From NCBI GenBank assembly GCA_025362795.1, contig JANYFE010000078.1, forward strand, positions 1 through 64,000: a stretch of 64,000 bases of DNA. The letters run 5' to 3'. This DNA is from Rhodobacterales bacterium. GTDB taxonomy: Bacteria; Pseudomonadota; Alphaproteobacteria; Rhodobacterales; Rhodobacteraceae. The notes beneath the pieces were generated by a model. That model ran no database searches. It worked only from the letters and a program-made list of their open reading frames with translations, and was not told the DNA's origin. The position numbers and the translations under genes were made by a program. This document shows, piece by piece, positions 29,304 through 37,962 of the stretch (within the stretch, counting starts at the first letter, position 1; the number at the start of each line of letters is the position of its first letter).

Positions 29304-31922
29304 TCACGGGAAATACATCCGTCTCAGGCGCAGGAAACCATAGGCGAAGGCCGATAGAAATGCCGCAAGCGTGACCATCAGCCCGACGGTTTCAGATATG
29401 CCCAGATGCACCAGGATATCTTTGACCGGGATGACGATACGATGAAAGGCAAAGATCGGCAGCGCCAATCCACCCACCAGGATCAGCGCCTTTACGACAG
29501 ATTTGGGAACGGCTGGCAAATCGGCCCAGCGCCGGATGGCTTGCATCAAAACACCTGCAAAACACAGGGCGAAACAGAAATCGACGGCCCAGCCCAGAAC
29601 CGTATTGAACAAAGCAGACGAGCGGCTGGAAAAGACGGCAGCGCCATAAATCTCAAAACTGCACAGCGCCAGAAACGCAAAGCCCACTGCGCCAAATGCC
29701 ACCAAATTGCGGGCGGCCCGGTCGCCATCGGGCTGACGCTGCAACCAGAACCCGACAGCGATCCCCAGAAACGTCAGCGGACCGGTGCGGAAAATGCTGT
29801 ATTTTGCCACCAGCAGCAGACGCGGCCATTCCAGCACAGATGACAGCGGGTCAGCCGGCAAAAGCGCCACCACCAGCCAACCCACGGGCCATAACACCAA
29901 ACCGATGGCGACGCTCCACAGCAAGGGATCGCGGCGGCGGGCCAGAAAACCGAGGCAGGGCAGCGCGACCGCCAAAGCAATGACATAATAGGCCAGCACG
30001 TTGTAAAAAGATTCGGCAATGGTTCGGCCATCGATGCGGCTGCCGCTCAGCATATCAAGTGTCAGCGACACAATGGCGGTCAGCACCAGACCCGACAGAA
30101 CCAGAGTCAACGAGGATCGCAGCCTTTTCGCCACCGAGGCCCGTTGTGCCGGCAGACGCGGTAACATGAAAAAGCCAAGGCCAATACCAAAGACCGACGC
30201 AAACCCCGCAGTACCCATCCGGTAGAAGATGCTCAGCACCGGATCCACCAGATCCCCAATCTTCAGCCTTTGGGTCAGACCCGGCCCCCAATGCGACAAA
30301 AGCACGGTGAGCACCATAAAGCCGCGCGTCGCGTTGATCGCCCAGCTTTCAATGGTGGTCTTTGGCAGCGCCTCAGTCTTGACCGACCCCGAGATCCCAT
30401 CTGTGCTGGCCTCTTGCGTGCAATCTTCCAGCAATGCTATTTCCTGCACGCTGCGGCCTTCAAGCGTCGCCCGCACCGCAGGACGGCTGAAGCCCAGTTC
30501 CATCACCAGCCCGATTTGCACCGCGCTCAGGCTATCGCCGCCGACAAGGTAAAAGTTCTGATCCGCCGTGATCGAAATATCGCCCACCACGGTTTTCCAC
30601 GCGTCCGTCAGCCGCTGTTCGGTGGGCGTAAGCTTCGGCATGGCTTCTGGCGCCACATTGGTGCGCGGCAGGGTCGCAGCGGCACCGGCTATGTAGGTTT
30701 CGCTCAGCGACTTGCGCCGCACTTTGCCGGTGTCCGTAGTCGGCAACCGGTCCAGCACCTGAACCTTCAACGCGCCGCTCTGCACTATACCATGCCGCTT
30801 CAGCGCCAACTCTGCCGCCGCCACCAAAAGGTCGCGTCCCTCGCCAGCAGAGTGCGCCAAGCTTAGCAGAACCGTTTCACCGCGCAGAGGGTCGGGCACC
30901 GCAGCCACCGCAAAATCACCCGGCTCCTTAACCAGCGCCCGAATGTCGCGCTCCAGCGCCTCGGCCCCCAGTTTTACCCCGGCAATGTTGATCTGATCGT
31001 CCAGCCGGCCCAGATACCACAGCACTCCATTTCGGATCTCGCCACGGTCGCGGGTGTGCAGCCAGCCGTCTGCATCGACGATGGGTTGCAACACGCCGCT
31101 TTCGTCCACGATGCCAAGCGCCACATGATCGCCGCGAATGCAAATCTCGCCGTCCGGCCCGATCCGCAGCTCTGTCCCCGCGCCGCCGCTGCCAACCGAT
31201 TCCAGCATGTCGCCGTCATTTTGTGACACATCCAGAAAGGTTGTCCGCGACGCCTCGGTCAGACCATAATGCTGAACGATGCGCGCGTTCGGAAACAACG
31301 CCTTCATCGCGGCCTTTTCTGCACCGGACATCGACTGGCTGCCGATCTCGATCCAGCGCACCTTTTGCCCCGCCGCACCGATGGTGTCGGGACTCGCAAG
31401 GATGATCCGCCACAGACTGGGGACCGCCGATATGGCATTGATCTCTCCGGCCACCAGCATGTCGCGAATTTCCAACGGATCAAAGCGTTCGGGCAGGTAG
31501 AAAGCCCCCCCCACCGCCGAAATCGCCCGAACCCGCCCCAACCCAAAGGAAAACGTCACTGGCACGCCGATATACTCGCGCACCGACCCATCCAGCCCCA
31601 TCGCGGCATTCAGGCGGCTGACCGCGTCGGCAAGGTTGCGATGGCTCAGCAACACCGGCTTGGGCCTGCCCTCGGTCCCCGATGTCAGAACAATCTGGGC
31701 CGGATCGTCCGAAAGCTTTGGGTGATGTTCAAGACGTCCCCAGCCAAGGCGCGCCCCAACCTGCACCAGGTCGCTGGCAAAAAGACCGGGATGCAAGCCC
31801 GTCGGACTGGCATCCTTGACGATGGCAAATACCGTTCCCGCGTCATAAAGCCGAAAGACATTTTCCACGTAGTCCAGAGAATTCGCAGCAGATAAAAACA
31901 CCAAAGACATGCGATCTTGCAT
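29304..31922 (-). CDS. Fusion of adenylation domain, acyl carrier domain and membrane acyltransferase
   Basis: An 872-aa protein with three parts. Residues 1-410 are an AMP-forming adenylation domain: LTSGTEGRPKPV (79-90), HYGLTEAS (218-225), GRLDDQINIAGVKLGAEALE (305-324) and the catalytic Lys K400 in PTTDTGK. Residues about 430-500 are a phosphopantetheine carrier with S464 in VGGDSLSA. Residues about 525-872 are an integral-membrane domain with about ten helices that opens ATRGFMVLTVLLSHWGPG, like acyltransferase-3/OpgC proteins (RG and TM1 His). The design suggests activation of an acid, loading on the attached carrier and transfer to a polysaccharide, a one-chain version of the DltA-DltC-DltB logic. 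This is inference. The N-terminus is short for an adenylation domain. The start could also be the ATG at 31910. Confidence 0.85.
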   Translation of the reverse strand: MQDRMSLVFLSAANSLDYVENVFRLYDAGTVFAIVKDASPTGLHPGLFASDLVQVGARLGWGRLEHHPKLSDDPAQIVLTSGTEGRPKPVLLSHRNLADAVSRLNAAMGLDGSVREYIGVPVTFSFGLGRVRAISAVGGAFYLPERFDPLEIRDMLVAGEINAISAVPSLWRIILASPDTIGAAGQKVRWIEIGSQSMSGAEKAAMKALFPNARIVQHYGLTEASRTTFLDVSQNDGDMLESVGSGGAGTELRIGPDGEICIRGDHVALGIVDESGVLQPIVDADGWLHTRDRGEIRNGVLWYLGRLDDQINIAGVKLGAEALERDIRALVKEPGDFAVAAVPDPLRGETVLLSLAHSAGEGRDLLVAAAELALKRHGIVQSGALKVQVLDRLPTTDTGKVRRKSLSETYIAGAAATLPRTNVAPEAMPKLTPTEQRLTDAWKTVVGDISITADQNFYLVGGDSLSAVQIGLVMELGFSRPAVRATLEGRSVQEIALLEDCTQEASTDGISGSVKTEALPKTTIESWAINATRGFMVLTVLLSHWGPGLTQRLKIGDLVDPVLSIFYRMGTAGFASVFGIGLGFFMLPRLPAQRASVAKRLRSSLTLVLSGLVLTAIVSLTLDMLSGSRIDGRTIAESFYNVLAYYVIALAVALPCLGFLARRRDPLLWSVAIGLVLWPVGWLVVALLPADPLSSVLEWPRLLLVAKYSIFRTGPLTFLGIAVGFWLQRQPDGDRAARNLVAFGAVGFAFLALCSFEIYGAAVFSSRSSALFNTVLGWAVDFCFALCFAGVLMQAIRRWADLPAVPKSVVKALILVGGLALPIFAFHRIVIPVKDILVHLGISETVGLMVTLAAFLSAFAYGFLRLRRMYFP

Positions 31923-32212
31923 CAGAAAAGCCTTGAAACAGACGGCGGCCGCTGTTCGGCCGTTGGCAGGTCTTAGCCAGATTTGTAGGCCCGCGATAGG
32001 AGAAATTGGACAAAACGGGTCATCGCAAACACTAATTCTGGGCGATTTCTGACATTTTTGGCGAGGGCACTGGTGAGCGACAGACGACGCGCGGGGCCGT
32101 TCGTGCCCCGCCCCGATGTGGCACCAAACCGCTAGGCCGCCGAATTCAAGGTGACAAGCCGTCGGTTTTTCGGCATCGACGGCAGCGAAGCGATGAAGGG
32201 GACCGGATCGAC

Positions 32213-32989
32213 GTGACGCCTGTAATTTCATTTCGACCTGGCAGCGGCACCGCGGAAAGCGGGGCTGTCGTTGCGGTCAATTTTGCCACCCGTGCCGCAC
32301 TTTTCGGCGATATCGAAGGGCGGCTGCGGGCGGGTCAGGGGTTTGCACTCGCGACGCTCAATCTGGATCATCTGGTCAAGCTGCGCCGCCTTCCGGCCTT
32401 TTTAGCAGCCTATGTCCAGCAGACCCATGTGGTGGCCGATGGCAATCCGGTTGTCTGGCTGTACCGCCTTGCCGGTCATCCGGTGGACCTGATGCCGGGT
32501 TCGGAACTGATTGAACCCCTGGTGGCGATTGCTGCCAGACTTGGCGTTCCGATTGCCCTGTTTGGTGCCACGGAACAAACACTTGCGGACGCGGCGGCGC
32601 GGCTGCAATCCGCCAACCCCGGTCTGAATGTGGCTGCCTGCGTCGCCCCGCCGCAGGGCTTCGATCCGGCGGGGCCAGCCGGGACCGCAGCCTTGCAGCA
32701 GCTTGCCGCTTCGGGCGCAGGGTTGTGCTTTGTCGCTCTCGGCGCACCAAAGCAGGAAATCCTCGCGGCGCGGGGTCTGGCCATGTCGCCGGGCATCGGA
32801 TTTGTCTCGATCGGCGCGGGATTGGATTTCATTGCTGGCAGCCAGACCAGAGCCCCGGTCTGGGTGCGGCGGTTGGCTTTGGAATGGGCCTGGCGCATGA
32901 TGCTCAGCCCGCGCCGGCTGGCCCGGCGTTACCTCGACTGTATCCTGATACTACCAGGTCTTGCGATAAATGCTTGGCGGACCCGCTAG
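32213..32989 (+). CDS. WecG/TagA/CpsF-family glycosyltransferase (GT26)
   Basis: A 258-aa enzyme of the group that adds a ManNAc-type or glucosyl sugar to a lipid-linked intermediate. Typical pieces are ATLNLDHLVKLRR, the catalytic-site VADGNPVVWLYRLAG, LFGATEQTLADAAARL, FVALGAPKQEIL and the C-terminal LEWAWRMMLSPRRLARRYL membrane-associating tail. It starts at GTG (32213) after GAAGGGG. It is divergent from the adenylation/acyltransferase gene with 290 bp between them, which probably holds both promoters. Confidence 0.9.
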   Translation: MTPVISFRPGSGTAESGAVVAVNFATRAALFGDIEGRLRAGQGFALATLNLDHLVKLRRLPAFLAAYVQQTHVVADGNPVVWLYRLAGHPVDLMPGSELIEPLVAIAARLGVPIALFGATEQTLADAAARLQSANPGLNVAACVAPPQGFDPAGPAGTAALQQLAASGAGLCFVALGAPKQEILAARGLAMSPGIGFVSIGAGLDFIAGSQTRAPVWVRRLALEWAWRMMLSPRRLARRYLDCILILPGLAINAWRTR

Positions 32990-33111
32990 AACATGCGTCT
33001 ATGGATCCAATAATCCGCCGCCCTTTTTGCGCCACCTTGGTGACAATGTTTCGCCGTGCTACATTCGTAAAATTCGAGCAATAGGTGATGACTGACGATG
33101 GGGTGCTGACA

Positions 33112-33441
33112 ATGAACACTGCTGCTGCACCGTCTCAGATTTCATTTCCCGTCCCTCAGGGCATTCACGGCACCCGCGCCGCCCTGTTCCACCTGTGGCG
33201 CAAGCCAGACAATATGCCCGACAGGCCACTATCGGTGCCATACCCCCAAATCGACATGATCGCGGGAACCGTAACCGCCCGCTTTTCGCAGAGCGCTGAC
33301 GCGACCGTCCGGATCGTTCCGCTGACCGATGCCAACCCGGAGACGTCCATGACACAGGGCGACAAATCCGACGTTGAAAGCGCCGAGGCCCGCAGAACCC
33401 GGCTCAGCGCAACGCTGATGGACGATATCTTCATTTTCTGA
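33112..33441 (+). CDS. Hypothetical protein, 109 aa
   Basis: I do not recognise this protein. It has no signal peptide, membrane segment or catalytic motif; the C-terminal third is acidic and polar (SDVESAEARRTRLSATLMDD) and ends in a hydrophobic IFIF. The ATG at 33112 is chosen since GGGG lies 8 nt upstream; ATG 33088 would add eight residues. It is the last gene before a very strong terminator and lies 120 bp after the WecG-type gene on the same strand, so it may belong to that transcript. Confidence 0.5.
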   Translation: MNTAAAPSQISFPVPQGIHGTRAALFHLWRKPDNMPDRPLSVPYPQIDMIAGTVTARFSQSADATVRIVPLTDANPETSMTQGDKSDVESAEARRTRLSATLMDDIFIF

Positions 33442-33487
33442 ACCGGTTGGGTCGGACAGACCGGTCTGGCTTGATACCTGGCACAGC

Positions 33488-33526
33488 AAACCAAGGGGCC
33501 GCGGATTTTCCGCGGCCCCTTGGTTT
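33488..33526. terminator. Strong bidirectional hairpin
   Basis: AAACCAAGGGGCCGCGG (33488-33504) pairs perfectly over 17 bp with 33510-33526, with a 5-nt ATTTT loop. A/T ends make it a terminator for the small gene (+) and for the RTX gene (-), whose stop codon begins inside it. Confidence 0.85.
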
Positions 33527-36474
33527 CAGATTTCGATGGTCATCCAGTTCATGTCGCTGGCATGCATCCCGACCAGCGTGACAGCATTGGTCGCATCGCC
33601 GATGGTCAGGTTGCCCTGCGCGTCTTCGCTGACCATCGCCATCAAAGCATCATGTGACACAATGCCCTTGCTGGTGAAGTCCAACACATCGTCGCTGGTA
33701 AAGTCCATGATCTGGTCATGGCCCTGCCCAACAGAGATATAGAACCGGTCGCTGCCGCTGCCGCCGGTCAGAACATCGTCACCCTTGCCGCCCAAAAGCG
33801 TATCATCCCCTGACCCGCCAGACAGGCTGTCATTGCCGCGGCGGCCCATAAGATAGTCGTTGCCACCAGCGCCATCGACCACGTCATTCTGCAGGCGGCC
33901 TTCAAAGCGGTCATTGCCAGACGTGGCGATGATACCATGCACCGATGTTGCCACGCTGCTCAGCGCCAGACTTGCGGCAATCGGGTCTGTGGTGGTCGGG
34001 GAGTTTGGCAGGTGGAAGGTGTTGCCAATCACCCCCAAAGCCGACACGTTATAATCGCACAGGAGAGAGTTGGGATCGAGTCCCAGCGCCACACCCAGTG
34101 CAGATAGCGGGTCGATGGCCCGGATTGTGACACCGGCTCCGGTAGTATCGTCAACCTGAACCAGCTCCGCATCCGCACCGTCAATCAGATCACCCTGCAC
34201 CGATATGTGCAGCGTTATGGGGCCGTCCGGAACCTTGTTCAGCAGATCGCTCAGGCTTTTGGTGACATTGCCGTCAAAGCGGAAGGATTCAATGCCGTAG
34301 ATCAGGTCGGATGTGCCCGCACCGGTCAACCGATAGCCGCTGCCCTCTGCAATCAAGGTATAGCCGTTTGCGCTTCCGGCCAGTACCAGAACATCGTCAC
34401 CGGCGCCGCCGATTACGGTATCCTGACCAGTGCCGCTGGTGATTGTATCATCGCCTGCACCGCCCACCAAACTGTTGTCGCCGCTGGTACCCGTCAGGGT
34501 CTTGCCGGGCACGTCTCCCATGTGCAGCAGGCTGTTCAGCGTGACGATGACATTGCCGTCAAAGCGGAAGGTTTCGACACCTGTCACGTAATGCGCAGTG
34601 TTGGGGCCGATCAGGCGATAGCCGTCACCCTCCGCGACAAGCGTATAGGATTGCGGCCCACCGGCCAGAACCAACACATCCTGACCACCTTCGCCGGCGA
34701 TGGCGTCGTGGCCCTTGCCCGATACCAGCACATCATTGCCGTTGCCGCCGATCAGAAAATCATCCTTGTCGGTGCCGGTCAGCGTGCCGCCGGTATCGCC
34801 TGCGGTTTTGATCACACCCTGCTGATATTGCACCCCGCCACCATCGCCAAACCACGATGCGGAATGGGCGTTCAGATCAGCCAGCAGATCAGCCCTTGGG
34901 TTATGGTCGCCAATTGCGCTCAACAGGCCCCATGCCCCGAATTTGTTGGCGGCGGCGACATCCCCGAACTGCATGAACGGGCCGTCGCTGATGGAAGCCC
35001 AGGCGTCCCACAACTGGTGATACAGCGTGGCCATGTCGGCACTGCGCACGTATTTCGACAAGAAGTCGGTCAGCGTCGTCAGATCCGTCGCGCTCAGCCC
35101 GCTCAGCCCAAAACTTTGCAGCAGATGCTGCCCGCCCTCGTAGGCGATGAAGTCCAACCCGAACTGGTCCGCGACGGCCTTGCTGGCCTGCCAGCGGCCC
35201 ATGATCTGCGGGATGGAACCGGAATAGTTCGGATCCTCCATCCGGGCGGTCAACCAGGCGGCGGCATCAGTCGGTGACGCCTTGATATGCGCGATGAGTT
35301 CGGCGCGAAGATCGGTTTTCACCATCGTCTGCGCACCGAAATAGGTCGTCACCGCAAGGGAATCAAAGACTGACCCCGGCGCGACATAACCATTGGGGTC
35401 CATTTTGAGCCACAATGGCGCTGTCAGAAGCCAGGTCGCATTGCTTACGCTGCCGGTCTGGATGCCCAGAACATTGTCCACCCGGCTGTCAGCATCGCTG
35501 CCAAACACGTTGTCCCAGATTAAAGCCGATTTGGTCGCCAACATCGCGTTAAAGTCGATATAGGCCCGCGAATCCGTCGAACCCCACACTGCTTTCGCCT
35601 GATCCTGCAGCCAATGCGTCTGATCAAAGCTCCAGTTCCAGGTTTCGTTGCTGTATTCCACATGCACCTTCAGCGCCGGGTTCAGGTGGTCGTGGACGTA
35701 GCTTGCGAACTTGCGGATATAGTCCTCGTCTGCGCCCGCCGGCATGTTGAACCAGGGCTCGGTCCCGGTCTGGTTGGCCAGTTGCACCATCACCTCAACC
35801 GGAACGCCGCCCTGCATCCAGCTGGCATCGCCGACGGTTGGCCGATCTGCCCAGCTGGCATGGGTTGCGCCGTTGGTCTCCATCCAGTCCATAAAGCGCA
35901 GTTGCCGTGCATCCTGCACGACCGACAGCCACTCCGGATTGAAAATCTCGCCCGCGGCATGCAGCGCCTCGTACTTTTGCGGCACAAGCGAAATATCGCG
36001 AATGTAATTGCCGTTGTGGTTGGGGTCAGTCACCGTAATATCCAACCCCATCGTTCCGCCCGCAGTGTTCTGCACCACAATGCGGCCCGGTTCAGAGCTG
36101 AGGATTTTCATATCCCCCGACAGTTTCAGCGTGCCCTCACCCTCATAGGTCAGCACATATATCCCGGTCCGCGACGCGGCTGCCGTCGGGTTGTCCGCGC
36201 TGTCGCCCCAGGCCCAGATCGTGCCCACCGCCGTCATCCCCGGCGGTATCTTGGTCGGCCATCCGTCGGCGTCCAGGTAGCCACCGCTGCCCAGCGCATC
36301 GTTCTTCATGGCCGTCCAGTTGATCTTGTCATGGGCTACGAAGGGACGCGACTCGTGCATCAGGTCCAGAAATGGACGCTCCGTTGATGAATCCGCCAGA
36401 CCGGACAAGCCGAAGGCCAGCGTGGGGTCTTTAAGTCCTGTTCCTGCAAGCACTGTTGTATCCTCACCCGGCAT
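33526..36474 (-). CDS. RTX-repeat protein with N-terminal glycosidase-like domain, type I secretion candidate
   Basis: A 982-aa protein. Residues about 30-550 form a conserved domain with NE in VEYSNETWNW (N276-E277) and a later Glu in IAYEGGQHL (E446), the pattern of acid/base and nucleophile in clan GH-A (beta/alpha)8 glycosidases; catalysis is inference. Calcium-binding GGxGxDxxx repeats occur in three blocks (about 567-605, 660-700, 851-912). The first two are each followed by a module reading GYRL, TGVETFRFDG. There is no signal peptide, and the last residues (MNWMTIEI) resemble type I secretion tails. The T1SS genes at 55715-60320 are the obvious route. Start ATG 36474 follows GGGGG. 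It is a close paralogue of the gene at 46280. Confidence 0.85.
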   Translation of the reverse strand: MPGEDTTVLAGTGLKDPTLAFGLSGLADSSTERPFLDLMHESRPFVAHDKINWTAMKNDALGSGGYLDADGWPTKIPPGMTAVGTIWAWGDSADNPTAAASRTGIYVLTYEGEGTLKLSGDMKILSSEPGRIVVQNTAGGTMGLDITVTDPNHNGNYIRDISLVPQKYEALHAAGEIFNPEWLSVVQDARQLRFMDWMETNGATHASWADRPTVGDASWMQGGVPVEVMVQLANQTGTEPWFNMPAGADEDYIRKFASYVHDHLNPALKVHVEYSNETWNWSFDQTHWLQDQAKAVWGSTDSRAYIDFNAMLATKSALIWDNVFGSDADSRVDNVLGIQTGSVSNATWLLTAPLWLKMDPNGYVAPGSVFDSLAVTTYFGAQTMVKTDLRAELIAHIKASPTDAAAWLTARMEDPNYSGSIPQIMGRWQASKAVADQFGLDFIAYEGGQHLLQSFGLSGLSATDLTTLTDFLSKYVRSADMATLYHQLWDAWASISDGPFMQFGDVAAANKFGAWGLLSAIGDHNPRADLLADLNAHSASWFGDGGGVQYQQGVIKTAGDTGGTLTGTDKDDFLIGGNGNDVLVSGKGHDAIAGEGGQDVLVLAGGPQSYTLVAEGDGYRLIGPNTAHYVTGVETFRFDGNVIVTLNSLLHMGDVPGKTLTGTSGDNSLVGGAGDDTITSGTGQDTVIGGAGDDVLVLAGSANGYTLIAEGSGYRLTGAGTSDLIYGIESFRFDGNVTKSLSDLLNKVPDGPITLHISVQGDLIDGADAELVQVDDTTGAGVTIRAIDPLSALGVALGLDPNSLLCDYNVSALGVIGNTFHLPNSPTTTDPIAASLALSSVATSVHGIIATSGNDRFEGRLQNDVVDGAGGNDYLMGRRGNDSLSGGSGDDTLLGGKGDDVLTGGSGSDRFYISVGQGHDQIMDFTSDDVLDFTSKGIVSHDALMAMVSEDAQGNLTIGDATNAVTLVGMHASDMNWMTIEI

Positions 36475-36980
36475 GGCATCCCCCAATTCCTGCTTCGAGA
36501 CATGACCAGACTTGGCAGCTGATCATATTTTGACTGTTCCGGATCCATTCCCGGAGAACTGTCATATAAGCCGAACATAATAGGCCGTATATTGGCCTGA
36601 ATGTGTCAGACTCGTGATCGAAGCACGGCATTTGAGTGCAGCCCTTTGATGACATATTATTTCAGAGGCTGCAAAGAACGGACTCAACCCCGCAGCCCGT
36701 AGTGGCGACACTTTGCCAAGGGCGCTATATATTGAGCAGTTTCCCGCCTAGAAACAGCCCCACTGGGAATAGGGACAATTCAACAATAGTGCCATTTTCC
36801 GCTGTGATCAGGGCTCGGCGAGATTCGGCTCAGTGCGAAAGCGGCGAATCCGGGCCATACAATCGGCCTTTGCCGTGCAGATTTGGGGATTCCCTGCGAC
36901 AATCTGATGATCTGCACAACCAGCGCGACCATGCAGAACGGGTGGCGATGCCGGATCACGAACCCGACAAAATCCGCACC
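36475..36980. other. 506-bp upstream region of the RTX gene
   Basis: No gene was recognised. The stretch is A+T-richer than its surroundings around 36520-36800, with candidate promoter-like TATTAT and TTATAT on the minus strand near 36560-36585, and an inverted repeat at 36582-36598. It is long for this compact locus and probably holds the regulated promoter of the RTX gene. Confidence 0.5.
36582..36598. promoter_or_regulatory. Inverted repeat AGGCC-N7-GGCCT
   Basis: AGGCC (36582-36586) and GGCCT (36594-36598) are separated by an A/T-only-plus-G spacer (GTATATT). It lies about 110 bp before the RTX gene start and could be a regulator site. There is no matching copy before the paralogue at 48310. 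Confidence 0.3.
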
Positions 36981-37958
36981 TTATTTGATGTGCTGCGACG
37001 CGATGGCGCGAATTCTGATTCGGATGCTGCTGTGCCACCGCGAGAAGCCGAACCAGCGGGTCAGCTTTTCACCAACATACAGGCCGGTTCCGAAACGCTT
37101 CATGCCAAACCGCCAAACCGCAAGCCGGTTCACCACGCGCAGCCGCAGCTGCTCCACAAGGCCGATCGCACGGGCCGGTGCGGTCGGTGTATAGCCGCGG
37201 CTTTGCATCAGCGTTGCGGCTCTGGATTCAAGCTGCGCGATCTCTTGCGGATGTGACAGGCGGCGCCATTGCTCGACCAGCGAGGCATCCGGTGCGCGGT
37301 AAGTCGTAGAGCGGTGAAACTCCAGCACCTTCGGGTCATAGGCCAGCCCCAGGAACTGGCACAGCCGGATAAGCTCTGCTTCGACATTCAGAATGAACGT
37401 CTCATAGCGCAGTTCAAACACCTGCCCGGCCACAAGGCCCGTCCCGCCGCTGTCCCATTCCGTCTCGGTCTGAATCCAATGGGCCACGCCGTGATAAAGT
37501 GTCCCCGCCCAGCCCATCCCGATGGACGAACGCGCGACGTCGCGGGGATCGCGCAACAGGTGCAGGACTCTGACCGTCGGCAGCGCCTTGCGCAACTTGC
37601 CAAAATTGCGGTGCAGGTTGATGATCAGGATCTGCTTCCCCGAACCCTGCGCCGCGATCTGCCGCAGCATCTCCATCAGCAAATCCAGCCCGTCCAGCCG
37701 ATCTGGCAACACCAGAGTCATCGACTGAAAAACACGGTCGTTGCGCAGCGCCACAAGATCATAGCGCCAGCCCCCCGCCAGCGTCGGGTCTTCGGTGATA
37801 AAGTCGAACAGAAAGTCCGCCTCGCCGGGATTGAAAATCTCGCCATGCTCTCGCAGCATCACTTTCAGCAAGGTTGTCCCAGACCGCAGTGACCCGTACA
37901 GGAAAACAATCTCACCCGCCAAACCGGGTGCGAGTTCCGTCGTAACCATCAGCCCCAT
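36981..37958 (-). CDS. Sulfotransferase-family protein
   Basis: A 325-aa P-loop protein of the PAPS-dependent sulfotransferase superfamily. The 5'-phosphosulfate loop is YGSLRSGTTLL (21-31) and the 3'-phosphate motif is LHLLRDPRDVARSS (132-145). It begins 4 nt after the exosortase stop on the same strand, so the two are probably co-transcribed. The acceptor is unknown, but the setting suggests a polysaccharide sugar. ATG 37949 is an alternative start. Confidence 0.85.
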   Translation of the reverse strand: MGLMVTTELAPGLAGEIVFLYGSLRSGTTLLKVMLREHGEIFNPGEADFLFDFITEDPTLAGGWRYDLVALRNDRVFQSMTLVLPDRLDGLDLLMEMLRQIAAQGSGKQILIINLHRNFGKLRKALPTVRVLHLLRDPRDVARSSIGMGWAGTLYHGVAHWIQTETEWDSGGTGLVAGQVFELRYETFILNVEAELIRLCQFLGLAYDPKVLEFHRSTTYRAPDASLVEQWRRLSHPQEIAQLESRAATLMQSRGYTPTAPARAIGLVEQLRLRVVNRLAVWRFGMKRFGTGLYVGEKLTRWFGFSRWHSSIRIRIRAIASQHIK

Positions 37959-37962
37959 CAGT

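Noticed and set aside
31923-32231. N-terminal extension of the adenylation/carrier/acyltransferase protein
   Set aside because: The frame is open for 103 more codons, but the residues (Cys/Arg/Pro-rich) do not look like an adenylation domain and would overlap the start of the divergent WecG-type gene.
34207-35277. Long open frame on the plus strand inside the RTX gene
   Set aside because: It is antisense to a clear RTX/GH-like gene, lacks a ribosome site and has no family resemblance; high GC keeps antisense frames open. The same holds for 47369-48148 and 46259-47041 in the paralogue.
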